38,390 bases of DNA from Gemmatimonadales bacterium (GTDB lineage Bacteria; Gemmatimonadota; Gemmatimonadetes; Longimicrobiales; Gaopeijiaceae): assembly GCA_007695225.1 (NCBI GenBank), contig REED01000087.1, positions 1-38,390 of the forward strand, in the 5' to 3' direction. Each line of letters opens with the position of its first letter. The first letter of the stretch is position 1. The notes below the pieces were generated by a model, which saw nothing but the letters and a program-made list of their open reading frames with translations, was not told where the DNA came from and did not search any database. Below, piece by piece: positions 1-7,700 of the stretch. The position numbers and the translations under genes were made by a program.

Positions 1-71
1 GCGTCATTCTGGTGGGATGTCCCGTGACGGAAAAGGGTTGCCCCAGGGCCGGCGGAGTCGGAGAATGGGGA

Positions 72-1223
72 ATGGACGACCTACCGACCCTCCCTCCGTC
101 AGGCCGGCCGCCTCCCGAAGTCCCTTCCCGAGGGGAGTCCCTCCCCCAGGTGGACCCACGGATCGAGTGGGCCTCCGGGCTTCCCGGCGCCGTCTATTCC
201 GACCCCCGATTCCTGGAACTCCAGAAGGAGCGGGTGTTCTCCCGGAGCTGGCAACTCGTGGGGGACGTGACGGACCTCCGGGCCCCTGGCCATGTGCGTC
301 CGGTGACCCTCCTGGAAGGGTGCCTGGACGAGCCCCTCCTCCTGGTGCAGGGGGACGACGCCGTCCTTCGGTGCCTCTCCAACGTCTGCACCCACCGGGG
401 GGCCCTCGTCGTGGAGGGGGAGGGACATCTTCGACACCTCCGCTGCCGCTACCATGGCCGGCGGTTCGGACTGGACGGCTGCCTCACCCACATGCCGGAG
501 TTCGAGGGCGTAGAGGGATTCCCCTCCAGGGCCGATGATCTCCCGCGCCTCCCGCTGGAGCGCTGGGGACCCTTCGCCTTCACCGCCCTGGATCCGGCCT
601 GGACCTTCCAGGAGTGGATGGCCCCCGTTCGGGCGCGGACCGACTGGATGCCCCTGGAGGAGTTCCGGTTCGACCCCTCCACCTCCCGGGACTACGTGGT
701 GGAGGCCAACTGGGCCCTCTACTGCGACAACTACCTGGAGGAGTTCCACATCCCCTACATCCACGGCGCCTCCCTTGGGGGAGCTCTGGACCATGACCGC
801 TACCGCACCGAGTGCTTCCCCCTGGGAAGTCTGCAGCTGGGGATCGGGACCAAGGGGGAGGAGACCTTTCGCTTGCCGGAGGATCACCCGGACGCGGGCG
901 AGGCCGTGGCAGCCTTCTACTTCTGGCTCTTCCCGAACCTCATGCTGAACTTCTATCCCTGGGGGCTGTCGGTGAATGTCGTCACCCCCCTGGGTCCGTC
1001 CCGGACCCGGATCGCCTTCCGCTCCTGGGTCTGGCGCGAGGATCTCCGCGACGTGGGAGCCGGCGCCCAGCTCCATCGGGTGGAGATGGAGGACGAGGAG
1101 ATCGTGGAATCGGTGCAGCGAGGGGTCTCGTCACGGCTCTATGGGCGAGGACGCTTCTCTCCCCGGCGGGAGGTGGGGACGCACCACTTCCATCACCTCC
1201 TGGCCACGGTCATGGAGGGGTGA
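72..1223 (+). CDS. Rieske [2Fe-2S] aromatic-ring-hydroxylating oxygenase, alpha subunit family
   Basis: Probable catalytic subunit of a Rieske non-heme iron oxygenase, using electrons from a separate reductase to activate O2; the substrate cannot be told. The 383-residue product has a Rieske cluster motif with C106, H108, C125 and H128 (CTH, then CRYH). A catalytic domain follows with the mononuclear iron signature N220, H226 and H231 inside DNYLEEFHIPYIH, and an acidic EDEEIVESVQ stretch near the C-terminus likely to supply the carboxylate ligand. Length and order fit the ring-hydroxylating / choline monooxygenase-like superfamily. I chose the ATG at 72 because GGAG lies 8 nt upstream; an in-frame start at 12 would only add a low-complexity tail. 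No reductase, ferredoxin or beta subunit gene is adjacent. The following gene converges on it. Confidence 0.88.
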   Translation: MDDLPTLPPSGRPPPEVPSRGESLPQVDPRIEWASGLPGAVYSDPRFLELQKERVFSRSWQLVGDVTDLRAPGHVRPVTLLEGCLDEPLLLVQGDDAVLRCLSNVCTHRGALVVEGEGHLRHLRCRYHGRRFGLDGCLTHMPEFEGVEGFPSRADDLPRLPLERWGPFAFTALDPAWTFQEWMAPVRARTDWMPLEEFRFDPSTSRDYVVEANWALYCDNYLEEFHIPYIHGASLGGALDHDRYRTECFPLGSLQLGIGTKGEETFRLPEDHPDAGEAVAAFYFWLFPNLMLNFYPWGLSVNVVTPLGPSRTRIAFRSWVWREDLRDVGAGAQLHRVEMEDEEIVESVQRGVSSRLYGRGRFSPRREVGTHHFHHLLATVMEG

Positions 1224-1357
1224 GGGTGGTCTGCATGGGAGGCAACGGTACCCCAGTGCCCTGATCGCGGGGGAAGACGCCGCTCGGGGCTCCCTCCGCG
1301 AGCTACTCAGGGGACTGGTCCACCTGGGTCCGCTGGAGTCGGGTCGGGCATCCCTCC

Positions 1358-2155
1358 TCACCCTCCGTGGGTGGGCTCCGTGTCCTCGTATCCCCAGGGC
1401 GCTGGAGGTGGGTCCACCGGCGCGGTGAGGTCGAACTCCCAGCGCACCACCCAATCCTCTCCGGTGCGAACGAGCTGGTAGGCGAACAGTCCGCCGGGGT
1501 GGAGCTCCATGGTCCAGATGTTGTTGCCGGCGCCGGGAACCAGCTCCGCGGTGAAGGCGTCGGCGTGGAACTCCTGGGTGGTGGCGCTCCCTGACTCCCG
1601 GGTATCCCCCCCGTACTGGGTGATCTCCTCCTCGGTACCGTCGGGGTGGCGGTGGTCGTGCTTCAGGCGGAGGCCGTGGGGCTGGCGGGTGACGATCCAG
1701 GTCCGGGAGCGGTCCTCGTCCACGTGGAGGGGAATCCGGATCTCCCCGAGGAAGCACTGCCGAACGTGCATCACCCGGCGGACCTCCGGGTCGGTCCCCT
1801 CGAAGGCCATCCCGCAGAGGGCCTCGAGGCTCGTCCAGAAGGCCTCCTGCTCCGCAGGCAGATCGAAGGGCGCCGCCTCAGGCACCCGGTCGGGGGTCGC
1901 CTCCGCCTCCTCAGGCACCCCCTCCCCCGGAACCAGGGGTGGCGGGTCCGGCGGGTCCCCCACCTCGCAGCCTCCCAGGAGCGCCCCTCCCAGGAGGAGC
2001 GCCGCCAGGGCGGAGACCGCTGGAAGCCGTCCCCCCCGGAGCGAGGCCCCCCGGAGCGAGGCCGCCCGAAGCGGGGCGTCCGGCGTAGAGGGGGGGGTGG
2101 GGAAGAGCGGGGGGGCGGCCGAGAAGGGAGCGGGGGAGGAAGGGAACCGGGTCAT
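1358..2155 (-). CDS. Secreted lipoprotein of unknown function
   Basis: A 265-residue exported lipoprotein whose family I do not recognise. A hydrophobic stretch ending in LLGGC puts the lipidated cysteine at about residue 63. This is an unusually long leader for a lipoprotein, preceded by a Pro/Ala/Ser-rich stretch containing a small repeat (RAASLRGASLRGG, encoded by a 15-bp DNA repeat around 2037-2075). The mature part has a well-formed soluble domain with FWTSLEALCGMAFEG, KHDHRHPDG and TQYGGDTRESGSATTQEF, which looks like a conserved secreted domain, not random sequence. The start ATG at 2153-2155 overlaps the stop of the upstream receptor remnant as ATGA, so the true start may differ. It converges with the Rieske gene across a 134-bp gap in which I see no clear terminator. 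Confidence 0.7.
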   Translation of the reverse strand: MTRFPSSPAPFSAAPPLFPTPPSTPDAPLRAASLRGASLRGGRLPAVSALAALLLGGALLGGCEVGDPPDPPPLVPGEGVPEEAEATPDRVPEAAPFDLPAEQEAFWTSLEALCGMAFEGTDPEVRRVMHVRQCFLGEIRIPLHVDEDRSRTWIVTRQPHGLRLKHDHRHPDGTEEEITQYGGDTRESGSATTQEFHADAFTAELVPGAGNNIWTMELHPGGLFAYQLVRTGEDWVVRWEFDLTAPVDPPPAPWGYEDTEPTHGG

Positions 2156-2655
2156 GGACGCCTCCGGCGAAGGGAGCGGTGCGGGCAAGGGTGCAGCGGC
2201 CTATTTAGTCTCGCTTTCCCATCCCGGAGGGGCAAACCGCCGCTGGTCAGTCCAGCCCGTGGCGCTTCCGGTTCTCCCCCAGGGGCATTCCAGGCGATCC
2301 CCAAGCCTTCCGTCTCGCCAAGGGCCCGGTTCGTCTGGGCCGGGTTCCCGCCCAGGGCCACGCGAGCGGAGATTCGGACGGTGAAGGGGGAGCGGTGGAC
2401 GTTCACCCCCCAGCGATCCTGCCCGAAGGCTTCGTTTACCTCGTACCGGAAGGCCCGGGTGCCGGCATCGAAGCCGCGGACGTAGAGGAGAGTGGGGTCC
2501 GCGAGCGCCCCCTGGCCCCATTCCCGCAGCCCCTCGCGGCCGTTCACCATCTGGTCCAGCTCGGTGAGGACGTTCGTCGCCTGGCACAGGGTGGAGATCG
2601 GGGCGAGCAGGAAGGCTCCGGCCGCTAGACGCCGGGCCCCTATTCTACCCCACCC
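2152..2655 (-). pseudogene. C-terminal remnant of a TonB-dependent / large outer-membrane receptor
   Basis: An open minus-strand frame from a TGA at 2656-2658 to a TGA at 2152-2154 encodes about 167 residues resembling only the last beta-strands of a large TonB-type receptor. Landmarks are LTELDQMVNGREGL, WGQGALADPTLLYVRGFD and AFRYEVNEAFG, then SPFTVRISARVALGG. In the receptors I have in mind this sequence sits at the extreme C-terminus of proteins of roughly 1000 residues. Here there is no plug domain or barrel upstream: the frame begins inside the last codons of the SDR gene. The first ATG in frame (2550) lies inside the homologous part. I therefore call it a deletion remnant, not a gene. 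Family resemblance is from memory; the truncation is directly visible. Confidence 0.5.
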
Positions 2656-3608
2656 TCACCCGTGGCCATTCGAGGCGCCTCCCCCCAGTCGATTCCGGTG
2701 AGCCCAGCGGTCCAGCGGCGCGCGGCGTCGCGTGTTGCCGGATCCCGGGCCACCGGGGCCGGCTCGGCCTCCCTCCCCTTCCGGAAGTACCGGCCCGAAA
2801 CCCCCCGGAGCCCGGGGTCCGTGGCGGCGAAGAGGGGGGTCCGTGCCCCTTCCTCCGGGGTCTGGGACACCATCCCCACGAGAGCCGAAAGCGGCTTCGC
2901 CAGGAGCCCCCCGGGAAGAAAAGTCCGGAGGAGGTGCGTGTTGACCAGTCCCGGGTGGACCGCGTTCACCCGGATCCCCAGCGCCTCCAGACGGGGGGCC
3001 AGGTCGAAGGTGAAGAGGAGGTTCAGGAGCTTCGACTGGGCGTAGGCCTTCCCGGGGGAGAACCCCCGGGGCCCGTCGAAGGTGCCGGGATTGAAGCGCC
3101 GGGCATGGGCGCCGGAGCTGACGTTGATGATCCGAACCTCCCCATCCTCCAGGGCGCCGGCCCGAAGGGAGGGAAGAAGGGGGAGGGTGAAGCGCACCTG
3201 GGCCAGGTGGTTCACGGCCAGGGTCGCCTCCACCCCAGTGGCCGTTTCCCGGTATCGCCGGCTCACCAGGCCGGCGTTGTTCACCAGGAGGTGGATGCGG
3301 GGAAACCGTCGGGCGGCGTCCTCCGCGGCTCGACGGACCGCCTCGGGGTCCTCCAGGTCCGCGGCCAGCCAGTCGACCCCGTTCGCGGTGGTCTCCCGTT
3401 CCAACTCCCGCGCGGTGTCCCGTCCCTTCGCCTCAGTCCTGCAGAGGAGGACCAGGTGATACCCCCGTTCGCCAAGAGCTCCGGCCAGGGCCCGGCCGAT
3501 TCCCCGGTTGGCCCCGGTGACCACGGCGACGGGTCCGCTCGGACCTTCCCCGGTTCGTGAGATCGGAGTCCTCCCATTCCCACTTTCCGGCTCCTTCCCT
3601 GGAGTCAT
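2640..3608 (-). CDS. Short-chain dehydrogenase/reductase (retinol dehydrogenase-like)
   Basis: NAD(P)-dependent oxidoreductase of the classical SDR family, 322 residues. The N-terminal Rossmann motif is TGANRGIG, followed by an acidic strand end (AADLEDP), the NNAG motif, and the active-site Ser (NVSSGAH) plus YAQSK (Tyr-x3-Lys). A C-terminal extension (GRYFRKGREAEPAPVA) is typical of the retinol dehydrogenase / WW-domain oxidoreductase-like subgroup. The substrate is unknown. The ATG overlaps the TGA of the upstream radical SAM gene as ATGA, so the two are probably co-transcribed and translationally coupled. About 30 residues of Ser/Gly-rich tail precede the Rossmann strand. The 3' end runs directly into the receptor remnant. 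Confidence 0.87.
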   Translation of the reverse strand: MTPGKEPESGNGRTPISRTGEGPSGPVAVVTGANRGIGRALAGALGERGYHLVLLCRTEAKGRDTARELERETTANGVDWLAADLEDPEAVRRAAEDAARRFPRIHLLVNNAGLVSRRYRETATGVEATLAVNHLAQVRFTLPLLPSLRAGALEDGEVRIINVSSGAHARRFNPGTFDGPRGFSPGKAYAQSKLLNLLFTFDLAPRLEALGIRVNAVHPGLVNTHLLRTFLPGGLLAKPLSALVGMVSQTPEEGARTPLFAATDPGLRGVSGRYFRKGREAEPAPVARDPATRDAARRWTAGLTGIDWGEAPRMATGEGGVE

Positions 3609-4753
3609 TCGGCCATCTCCTGCTGGAAGAGGTCCATCTGGCTGGACGGCCCGGGGCTTCCTGTACTCCGTGGTCCCCGAGCCTTGGACGCCGGGCGCCG
3701 AAAGGCCCGGACGGAGAGCCCCAGGGATCGCCTGTCCAGCCCGAACCGCCTCGCCGACACCGTGAACAGCCCTTCGATCTGCCGGGCATACTCCCCCGTC
3801 CCCCGCATCCGGGTTCCGAAGGGGCTCCGGTAGAGGGCACCCTCCCGGGTCTCACGGATCCGGGAGAGGATTCGCCCCGCCCGGTCCGGTCGATGGGCTC
3901 CCACCCACTCCATGAAGAGATCCTTCACGCCGAAGGGCAGCCTCAGGAGGACGAATCCGGCGGCCTCCGCCCCTGCCGCCGCCGCCGCTTCCAGGATGGC
4001 GGGGATCTCGTGGTCCGTGAGTCCCGGGATCACCGGGGCCACGTTCACGGCCACGGGGACACCGGCGCCCGCCAACCCCCGGATGGCCTCCAGGCGGGCT
4101 TCCGGAGAGGAGGCCCGAGGTTCCAGCGCCCGCTGCAGATCCCGGTCCAGCGTGGTGACACTCACGGTGACGTGGGCCGCCTCCACCGCCGCCAACTCCC
4201 CCAGGAGGTCCAGATCCCGGAGGACCCGGCGGGACTTGGTGATGAGGGCCACGGGGTGCCGGCACTCGGCCAGGACCTCCAGGCACCCCCGTGTGATCCC
4301 CAGCCGGGACTCCACCGGCTGGTAGGGATCGGTCACCCCGCTCATGACCAGGGTCTGGGGGGACCATCGGGGGGAGGCCAGCGCTCCCCGAAGGAGCGTG
4401 GCGGCCTCCATCTTCGCCAGGATCCGGGACTCGAAATCCAGCCCGGCGGAGAAGCCCAGGTACTCGTGGGTGGGACGGGCGTAGCAGTAGACGCACCCGT
4501 GCTCGCACCCCCGATAGGGGTTCAGGCTCCAGTCGAAGCCCACGTCGGGACTACGGTTCCGGGTCAGGATCGACCGGGTGGCGTCCCGGAACACCCGCGT
4601 GGGACGGCGATCCGCTTCTTCCGGGTTCGGCTCCCATCCCCCGTCGGGCTCCCACGCATCTCCGGGCGTAGCCTCCAGGGACAGGGGCTCGAATCGCCCG
4701 GAGGGGTTCAGGGGCGTGCCCCGGCTCCGGATCTGGGGTAGCTGACGTTCCAT
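3605..4753 (-). CDS. Radical SAM protein of the PA0069 / spore photoproduct lyase-like family
   Basis: A 382-residue radical SAM protein. The cluster motif is C83-x3-C87-x2-C90 (CEHGCVYCYA), preceded by SLNPYRG and followed by HEYLG, the hallmark of the SplB-like PA0069 family. MSGVTDPYQPVE and the ALITKSRRVLRDLDLL segment also fit. These proteins are widespread, but their reaction is not established to my knowledge; I would not call it a DNA photoproduct lyase without evidence. The N-terminal 60 residues carry the usual IRSRGTPLNPSGRFEP box. The frame stays open far upstream through rnpB and the tRNA, but the family length and the conserved N-terminal box support the ATG at 4751-4753. It overlaps the SDR gene by ATGA and diverges from rnpB. 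Confidence 0.85.
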   Translation of the reverse strand: MERQLPQIRSRGTPLNPSGRFEPLSLEATPGDAWEPDGGWEPNPEEADRRPTRVFRDATRSILTRNRSPDVGFDWSLNPYRGCEHGCVYCYARPTHEYLGFSAGLDFESRILAKMEAATLLRGALASPRWSPQTLVMSGVTDPYQPVESRLGITRGCLEVLAECRHPVALITKSRRVLRDLDLLGELAAVEAAHVTVSVTTLDRDLQRALEPRASSPEARLEAIRGLAGAGVPVAVNVAPVIPGLTDHEIPAILEAAAAAGAEAAGFVLLRLPFGVKDLFMEWVGAHRPDRAGRILSRIRETREGALYRSPFGTRMRGTGEYARQIEGLFTVSARRFGLDRRSLGLSVRAFRRPASKARGPRSTGSPGPSSQMDLFQQEMAE

Positions 4754-4834
4754 TTCGTCACCTACCCTGGGGGCGCGGCGAAGTTTCGGTTTCTGTTCGG
4801 TGTCCCTGGGACCGCCCGACTCCGACCCCTGTAC

Positions 4835-4863
4835 TTGGGATCCAGGAGTGGATACCTTATCCG
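4835..4863 (+). promoter_or_regulatory. Possible promoter for rnpB
   Basis: TTGGGA at 4835-4840 and TATCCG at 4858-4863 are separated by 17 nt and would start transcription about 55 nt before the predicted RNase P RNA 5' end. Both boxes are poor matches, so this is only a candidate; the mature 5' end could be made by processing. Confidence 0.3.
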
Positions 4864-4925
4864 GGCTCGGTGGGGCGTACCTGCCGTCGTTCCCTGGCGC
4901 GAGCCGGAGCGGGGGTGGAGCCACA

Positions 4926-5306
<381 letters not shown>

Positions 5307-5326
5307 CCCCCGCCAGGCATACGAAT

Positions 5327-5400
<74 letters not shown>

Positions 5401-5411
5401 CTGAGGAAGGG

Positions 5412-5446
5412 AAAGGCCGGTTTCTCCATGAGAGAGACCGGCCTTT
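5412..5446 (+). terminator. Terminator after rnpB / tRNA-Arg
   Basis: AAAGGCCGGT (5412-5421) pairs with ACCGGCCTTT (5437-5446) across a loop in which TTCTC/GAGA can extend the stem imperfectly. The descending arm ends in TTT. It lies 11 nt after the tRNA. Confidence 0.75.
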
Positions 5447-5592
5447 CGTCATTTCCGGGCGCGGGCCGACCCAAGTGCGGGTGCCCGGACGGGTGCTGCG
5501 GACGGGTGCTTCAGAAACCGCGTGGTGGCCGGGGAGCGGCCCGGGGCCGATATTCTCCAGGATCAGCCCATCCGGGAGTCCCGGATTGTCAG

Positions 5593-5657
5593 AATCCAAG
5601 AGCCCGATCCAAGAGCCCGATCCAAGAGCCTGATCCAAGAGCCTGGTCCAAGAGCCT
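5593..5657. repeat. 13-bp tandem repeat, five copies
   Basis: Five contiguous 13-bp units with consensus GATCCAAGAGCCT or GATCCAAGAGCCC occupy 5593-5657, and a sixth partial unit (GATCCA) runs into the first possible ATG of the next gene at 5663. The units differ at one or two positions. The array ends about 20 bp before the favoured start codon at 5678, so copy-number change would alter promoter or ribosome-binding-site spacing. Confidence 0.93.
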
Positions 5658-5677
5658 GATCCATGGGAGTGTCTGCC

Positions 5678-6703
5678 ATGTTGCCGTTCGGCGCCCGTTT
5701 CCCCGGTTGGTACTGCACGGTGATCCCCGGTCTCCTCGCCGCCGTTGTCCTTTCAGGCTGTGGAGAGCAGGAGAGTCGCGAGCCCCCGGCCCCCGATGCC
5801 CGCCCTCCCATGGAAGATGTGACTCCTTCCGACCTTCCCGCGGGGGCCCAGGCCCGCTCCCTCCTTGGAGAGCCCCTCTTCCCACCGCCCCTTCCCGCCG
5901 ATCTCCAGGATTCCCGGGAGGCGGATCTCGAGGCTGCGGAGGCGGAGCGGGCGGCGGCCATGGACGACCCGGAGACGTGGATCTGGGTGGGACGTCGCCA
6001 GGCCTATCTCGGGCGCTACCGGGAGGCCATCCAGACGTTCACCCAGGGACTGGAGCGGTTTCCCGACGACCCGGCCCTCCTTCGCCATCGGGGCCACCGG
6101 TGGATCACGCTCCGGGAGTTCGACCGGGCTGTGGAGGACCTGACCCTGGGGGTGGAGCAGGCCCGGGCCCAGGCACGGCTCGAGGAGGTGGAGCCCGACG
6201 GCCTTCCCAATCCGGCGGGCATTCCCCTGACCACGCTGGGATTCAACCTCTGGTATCACCTGGCCCTGGCCGAATACCTGAAGGGGGACTTCGAGGCGGC
6301 ACGGCGGGGGTGGGAGTCCACCCTGGAGGTCTCCGGGAATCCCGACCTGCAGGTGGCGGGGCGCTACTGGCTCCATCTGACCCTCCGGCAACTGGGGGAC
6401 TCGGTCGCAGCGGTGGAGGTGGTGGCGGAGGTCACGCCGGACCTGGAGCTCCTGGAGAACCAGTCCTACCATGACCTCATCCTCTATTTCCGGGGGATCC
6501 GGTCCCGTGAAGAGGCCCTCCCGGAGGAGGGAGAGGGGCTGGGCACCGTAACCGTCCTCTACGGAATCGGGGCCCACGCCCTCCTGGGGGGGGAGGAGGA
6601 GGAAGCCCGCCATCGTTTCCTCGAGATCCTGAGCCGGCTGGATCAGTGGCCGGCCTTCGGTTACCTCGCCGCCGAGGCGGAAGTGGCCCGACGGGGTTGG
6701 TGA
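5678..6703 (+). CDS. TPR-repeat lipoprotein
   Basis: A 341-residue exported lipoprotein with tetratricopeptide-like helices, probably a scaffold on the outer or cytoplasmic membrane; no specific partner can be named. The signal segment ends in VVLSGC, giving a lipidated C28. After a Pro-rich linker, helical pairs such as TWIWVGRRQAYLGRYREAIQ, ALLRHRGHRWITLREFDRA and NLWYHLALAEYLKGDFEAA have the small/large spacing of TPR units. I prefer the ATG at 5678, since GGGAG lies 8 nt upstream; the ATG at 5663 would sit on the last partial copy of the 13-bp repeat with no ribosome-binding site. It stands alone, followed by the MarR promoter. Confidence 0.75.
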   Translation: MLPFGARFPGWYCTVIPGLLAAVVLSGCGEQESREPPAPDARPPMEDVTPSDLPAGAQARSLLGEPLFPPPLPADLQDSREADLEAAEAERAAAMDDPETWIWVGRRQAYLGRYREAIQTFTQGLERFPDDPALLRHRGHRWITLREFDRAVEDLTLGVEQARAQARLEEVEPDGLPNPAGIPLTTLGFNLWYHLALAEYLKGDFEAARRGWESTLEVSGNPDLQVAGRYWLHLTLRQLGDSVAAVEVVAEVTPDLELLENQSYHDLILYFRGIRSREEALPEEGEGLGTVTVLYGIGAHALLGGEEEEARHRFLEILSRLDQWPAFGYLAAEAEVARRGW

Positions 6704-6811
6704 GAGAGCGGACGCCGGACGTTGGCGAGGGATGGGGGTGTCGCGGGGGGCGCGGCTGTAGCTGTAAAGGGGTGCGGAAGTGAAACCACCCCCCCTCCCC
6801 GGCCTGTTTAG

Positions 6812-6840
6812 TGGACACGTCAATGGTACAATGTTAAAAT
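6812..6840 (+). promoter_or_regulatory. Sigma70-type promoter of the marR-like gene (leaderless arrangement)
   Basis: TGGACA (6812-6817), 17 nt, then TAAAAT (6835-6840). The ATG is at 6846, only 5 nt after the -10 box, so the predicted transcription start coincides with the start codon. No Shine-Dalgarno sequence precedes the ATG. The segment is conspicuously AT-rich for this genome. Confidence 0.7.
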
Positions 6841-6845
6841 AATTC

Positions 6846-7439
6846 ATGGAGACTTCGAGAACGGACGGAGATACGGGGGAGGCACACGGGCTCGGTTCGT
6901 TGCAGGCCCGGCCGTTCCGGTCCCCGGCCCATGAGGCGGTGGTGGAGCTCTTTCGAACCACCGACCGTGTCCGGAGGGCGCTCTCCGCCGTGGTGGAGGA
7001 GCACGGCCTGACCCTTCAGCAGTTCAACGTGCTCCGGATCCTGCGGGGAGCCGGTCCCGGGGGCCTTCCGACGCTGGAGGTGGCGGAACGGATGGTGGAG
7101 CGCACCCCGGGGGTCACCCGCATGCTGGACCGGCTTGAGCGGGAGGAGCTCATCCGTCGCGACCGGTGCCCCAGGGATCGACGTCGAGTCCTGGCCTCCA
7201 TCACGGAGAAGGGGCTCGAGCAGTTGGACCAGGTGGACGGGCCCATGGCCGACCGCGAGGAGGACCTCTTCGGCTCAGCGTCCTCGTCCGAGGTCGTCAC
7301 GCTCCTGGACGCCTTCCGCCGGCTCCGTCTCGCGGCCTCGTCCTCTCCCTCGGCTTCCCCTTCCGGGTCCGCGTCGGAGGACCCGCGGAAGTCCCTGTCC
7401 GAGGGGGGGCCTCCTCTCCCCGGGGGCGCCCGTCCCTGA
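6846..7439 (+). CDS. MarR-family transcriptional regulator
   Basis: A 197-residue winged-helix regulator. A dimerisation helix (EAVVELFRTTDRVRRALSAVVEEHGLT) leads into the DNA-binding domain (LQQFNVLRILRGAGPGGLPTLEVAERM, then TPGVTRMLDRLEREELIRRDRCPRDRR, and the wing with ITEKGLEQL). The DPRDRR-type wing arginines are conserved as CPRDRRR. Such proteins usually repress nearby genes and are released by small phenolic or oxidising ligands; the target here is unknown, though the next small ORF and argJ are candidates. The C-terminal 40 residues are Ser/Pro/Gly-rich and poorly constrained. The mRNA appears leaderless (see the promoter at 6812). Confidence 0.88.
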   Translation: METSRTDGDTGEAHGLGSLQARPFRSPAHEAVVELFRTTDRVRRALSAVVEEHGLTLQQFNVLRILRGAGPGGLPTLEVAERMVERTPGVTRMLDRLEREELIRRDRCPRDRRRVLASITEKGLEQLDQVDGPMADREEDLFGSASSSEVVTLLDAFRRLRLAASSSPSASPSGSASEDPRKSLSEGGPPLPGGARP

Positions 7440-7505
7440 AACCCCCGTCCCGTTCGTTTCGTAGGGAAGGGCGGCCGGAAGAGGCACGACGACGAACGAG
7501 AACGC

Positions 7506-7511
7506 AGGAGG
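7506..7511 (+). promoter_or_regulatory. Strong ribosome-binding site for the 51-residue ORF
   Basis: AGGAGG is 6 nt before the ATG at 7518. It is among the best Shine-Dalgarno matches in the window and is the main reason for believing the short ORF. Confidence 0.7.
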
Positions 7512-7517
7512 CGGAGA

Positions 7518-7673
7518 ATGTGGACGGAAGCCTTCACCCAGGATGAGCGGATGGAGCGTTATCTTCTTCTGGCCGCCCGGGCGGAGCGCGACGGCGCCTT
7601 CGACATCGCCCGGATCTACCGCAGAATGGCTCGGGATCTGGGACCGGCCCCAGCGGCTCGTCACACGACCTGA
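7518..7673 (+). CDS. Small protein of 51 residues, unknown function
   Basis: A short ORF of 51 residues, starting MWTEAFTQDERMERYLLL and ending PAPAARHTT. It is strongly charged and can form two amphipathic helices (ERMERYLLLAARAERDGAF and DIARIYRRMARDLG), loosely reminiscent of the helical pairs of rubrerythrin-like or small scaffold proteins; I do not assign a family. The consensus ribosome-binding site supports translation. It lies 78 bp after marR and 27 bp before the TTG of argJ, in the same reading frame as argJ but separated by a TGA at 7671. It may be co-transcribed with argJ. It is also possible that it is a leader peptide. Confidence 0.55.
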   Translation: MWTEAFTQDERMERYLLLAARAERDGAFDIARIYRRMARDLGPAPAARHTT

Positions 7674-7700
7674 GGCCCATCGATTCCCTGGGGAACGCCG

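Noticed and set aside
1-27. Possible last nine codons of an upstream gene ending at TGA 25-27
   Set aside because: Too short to support; no motif can be judged.
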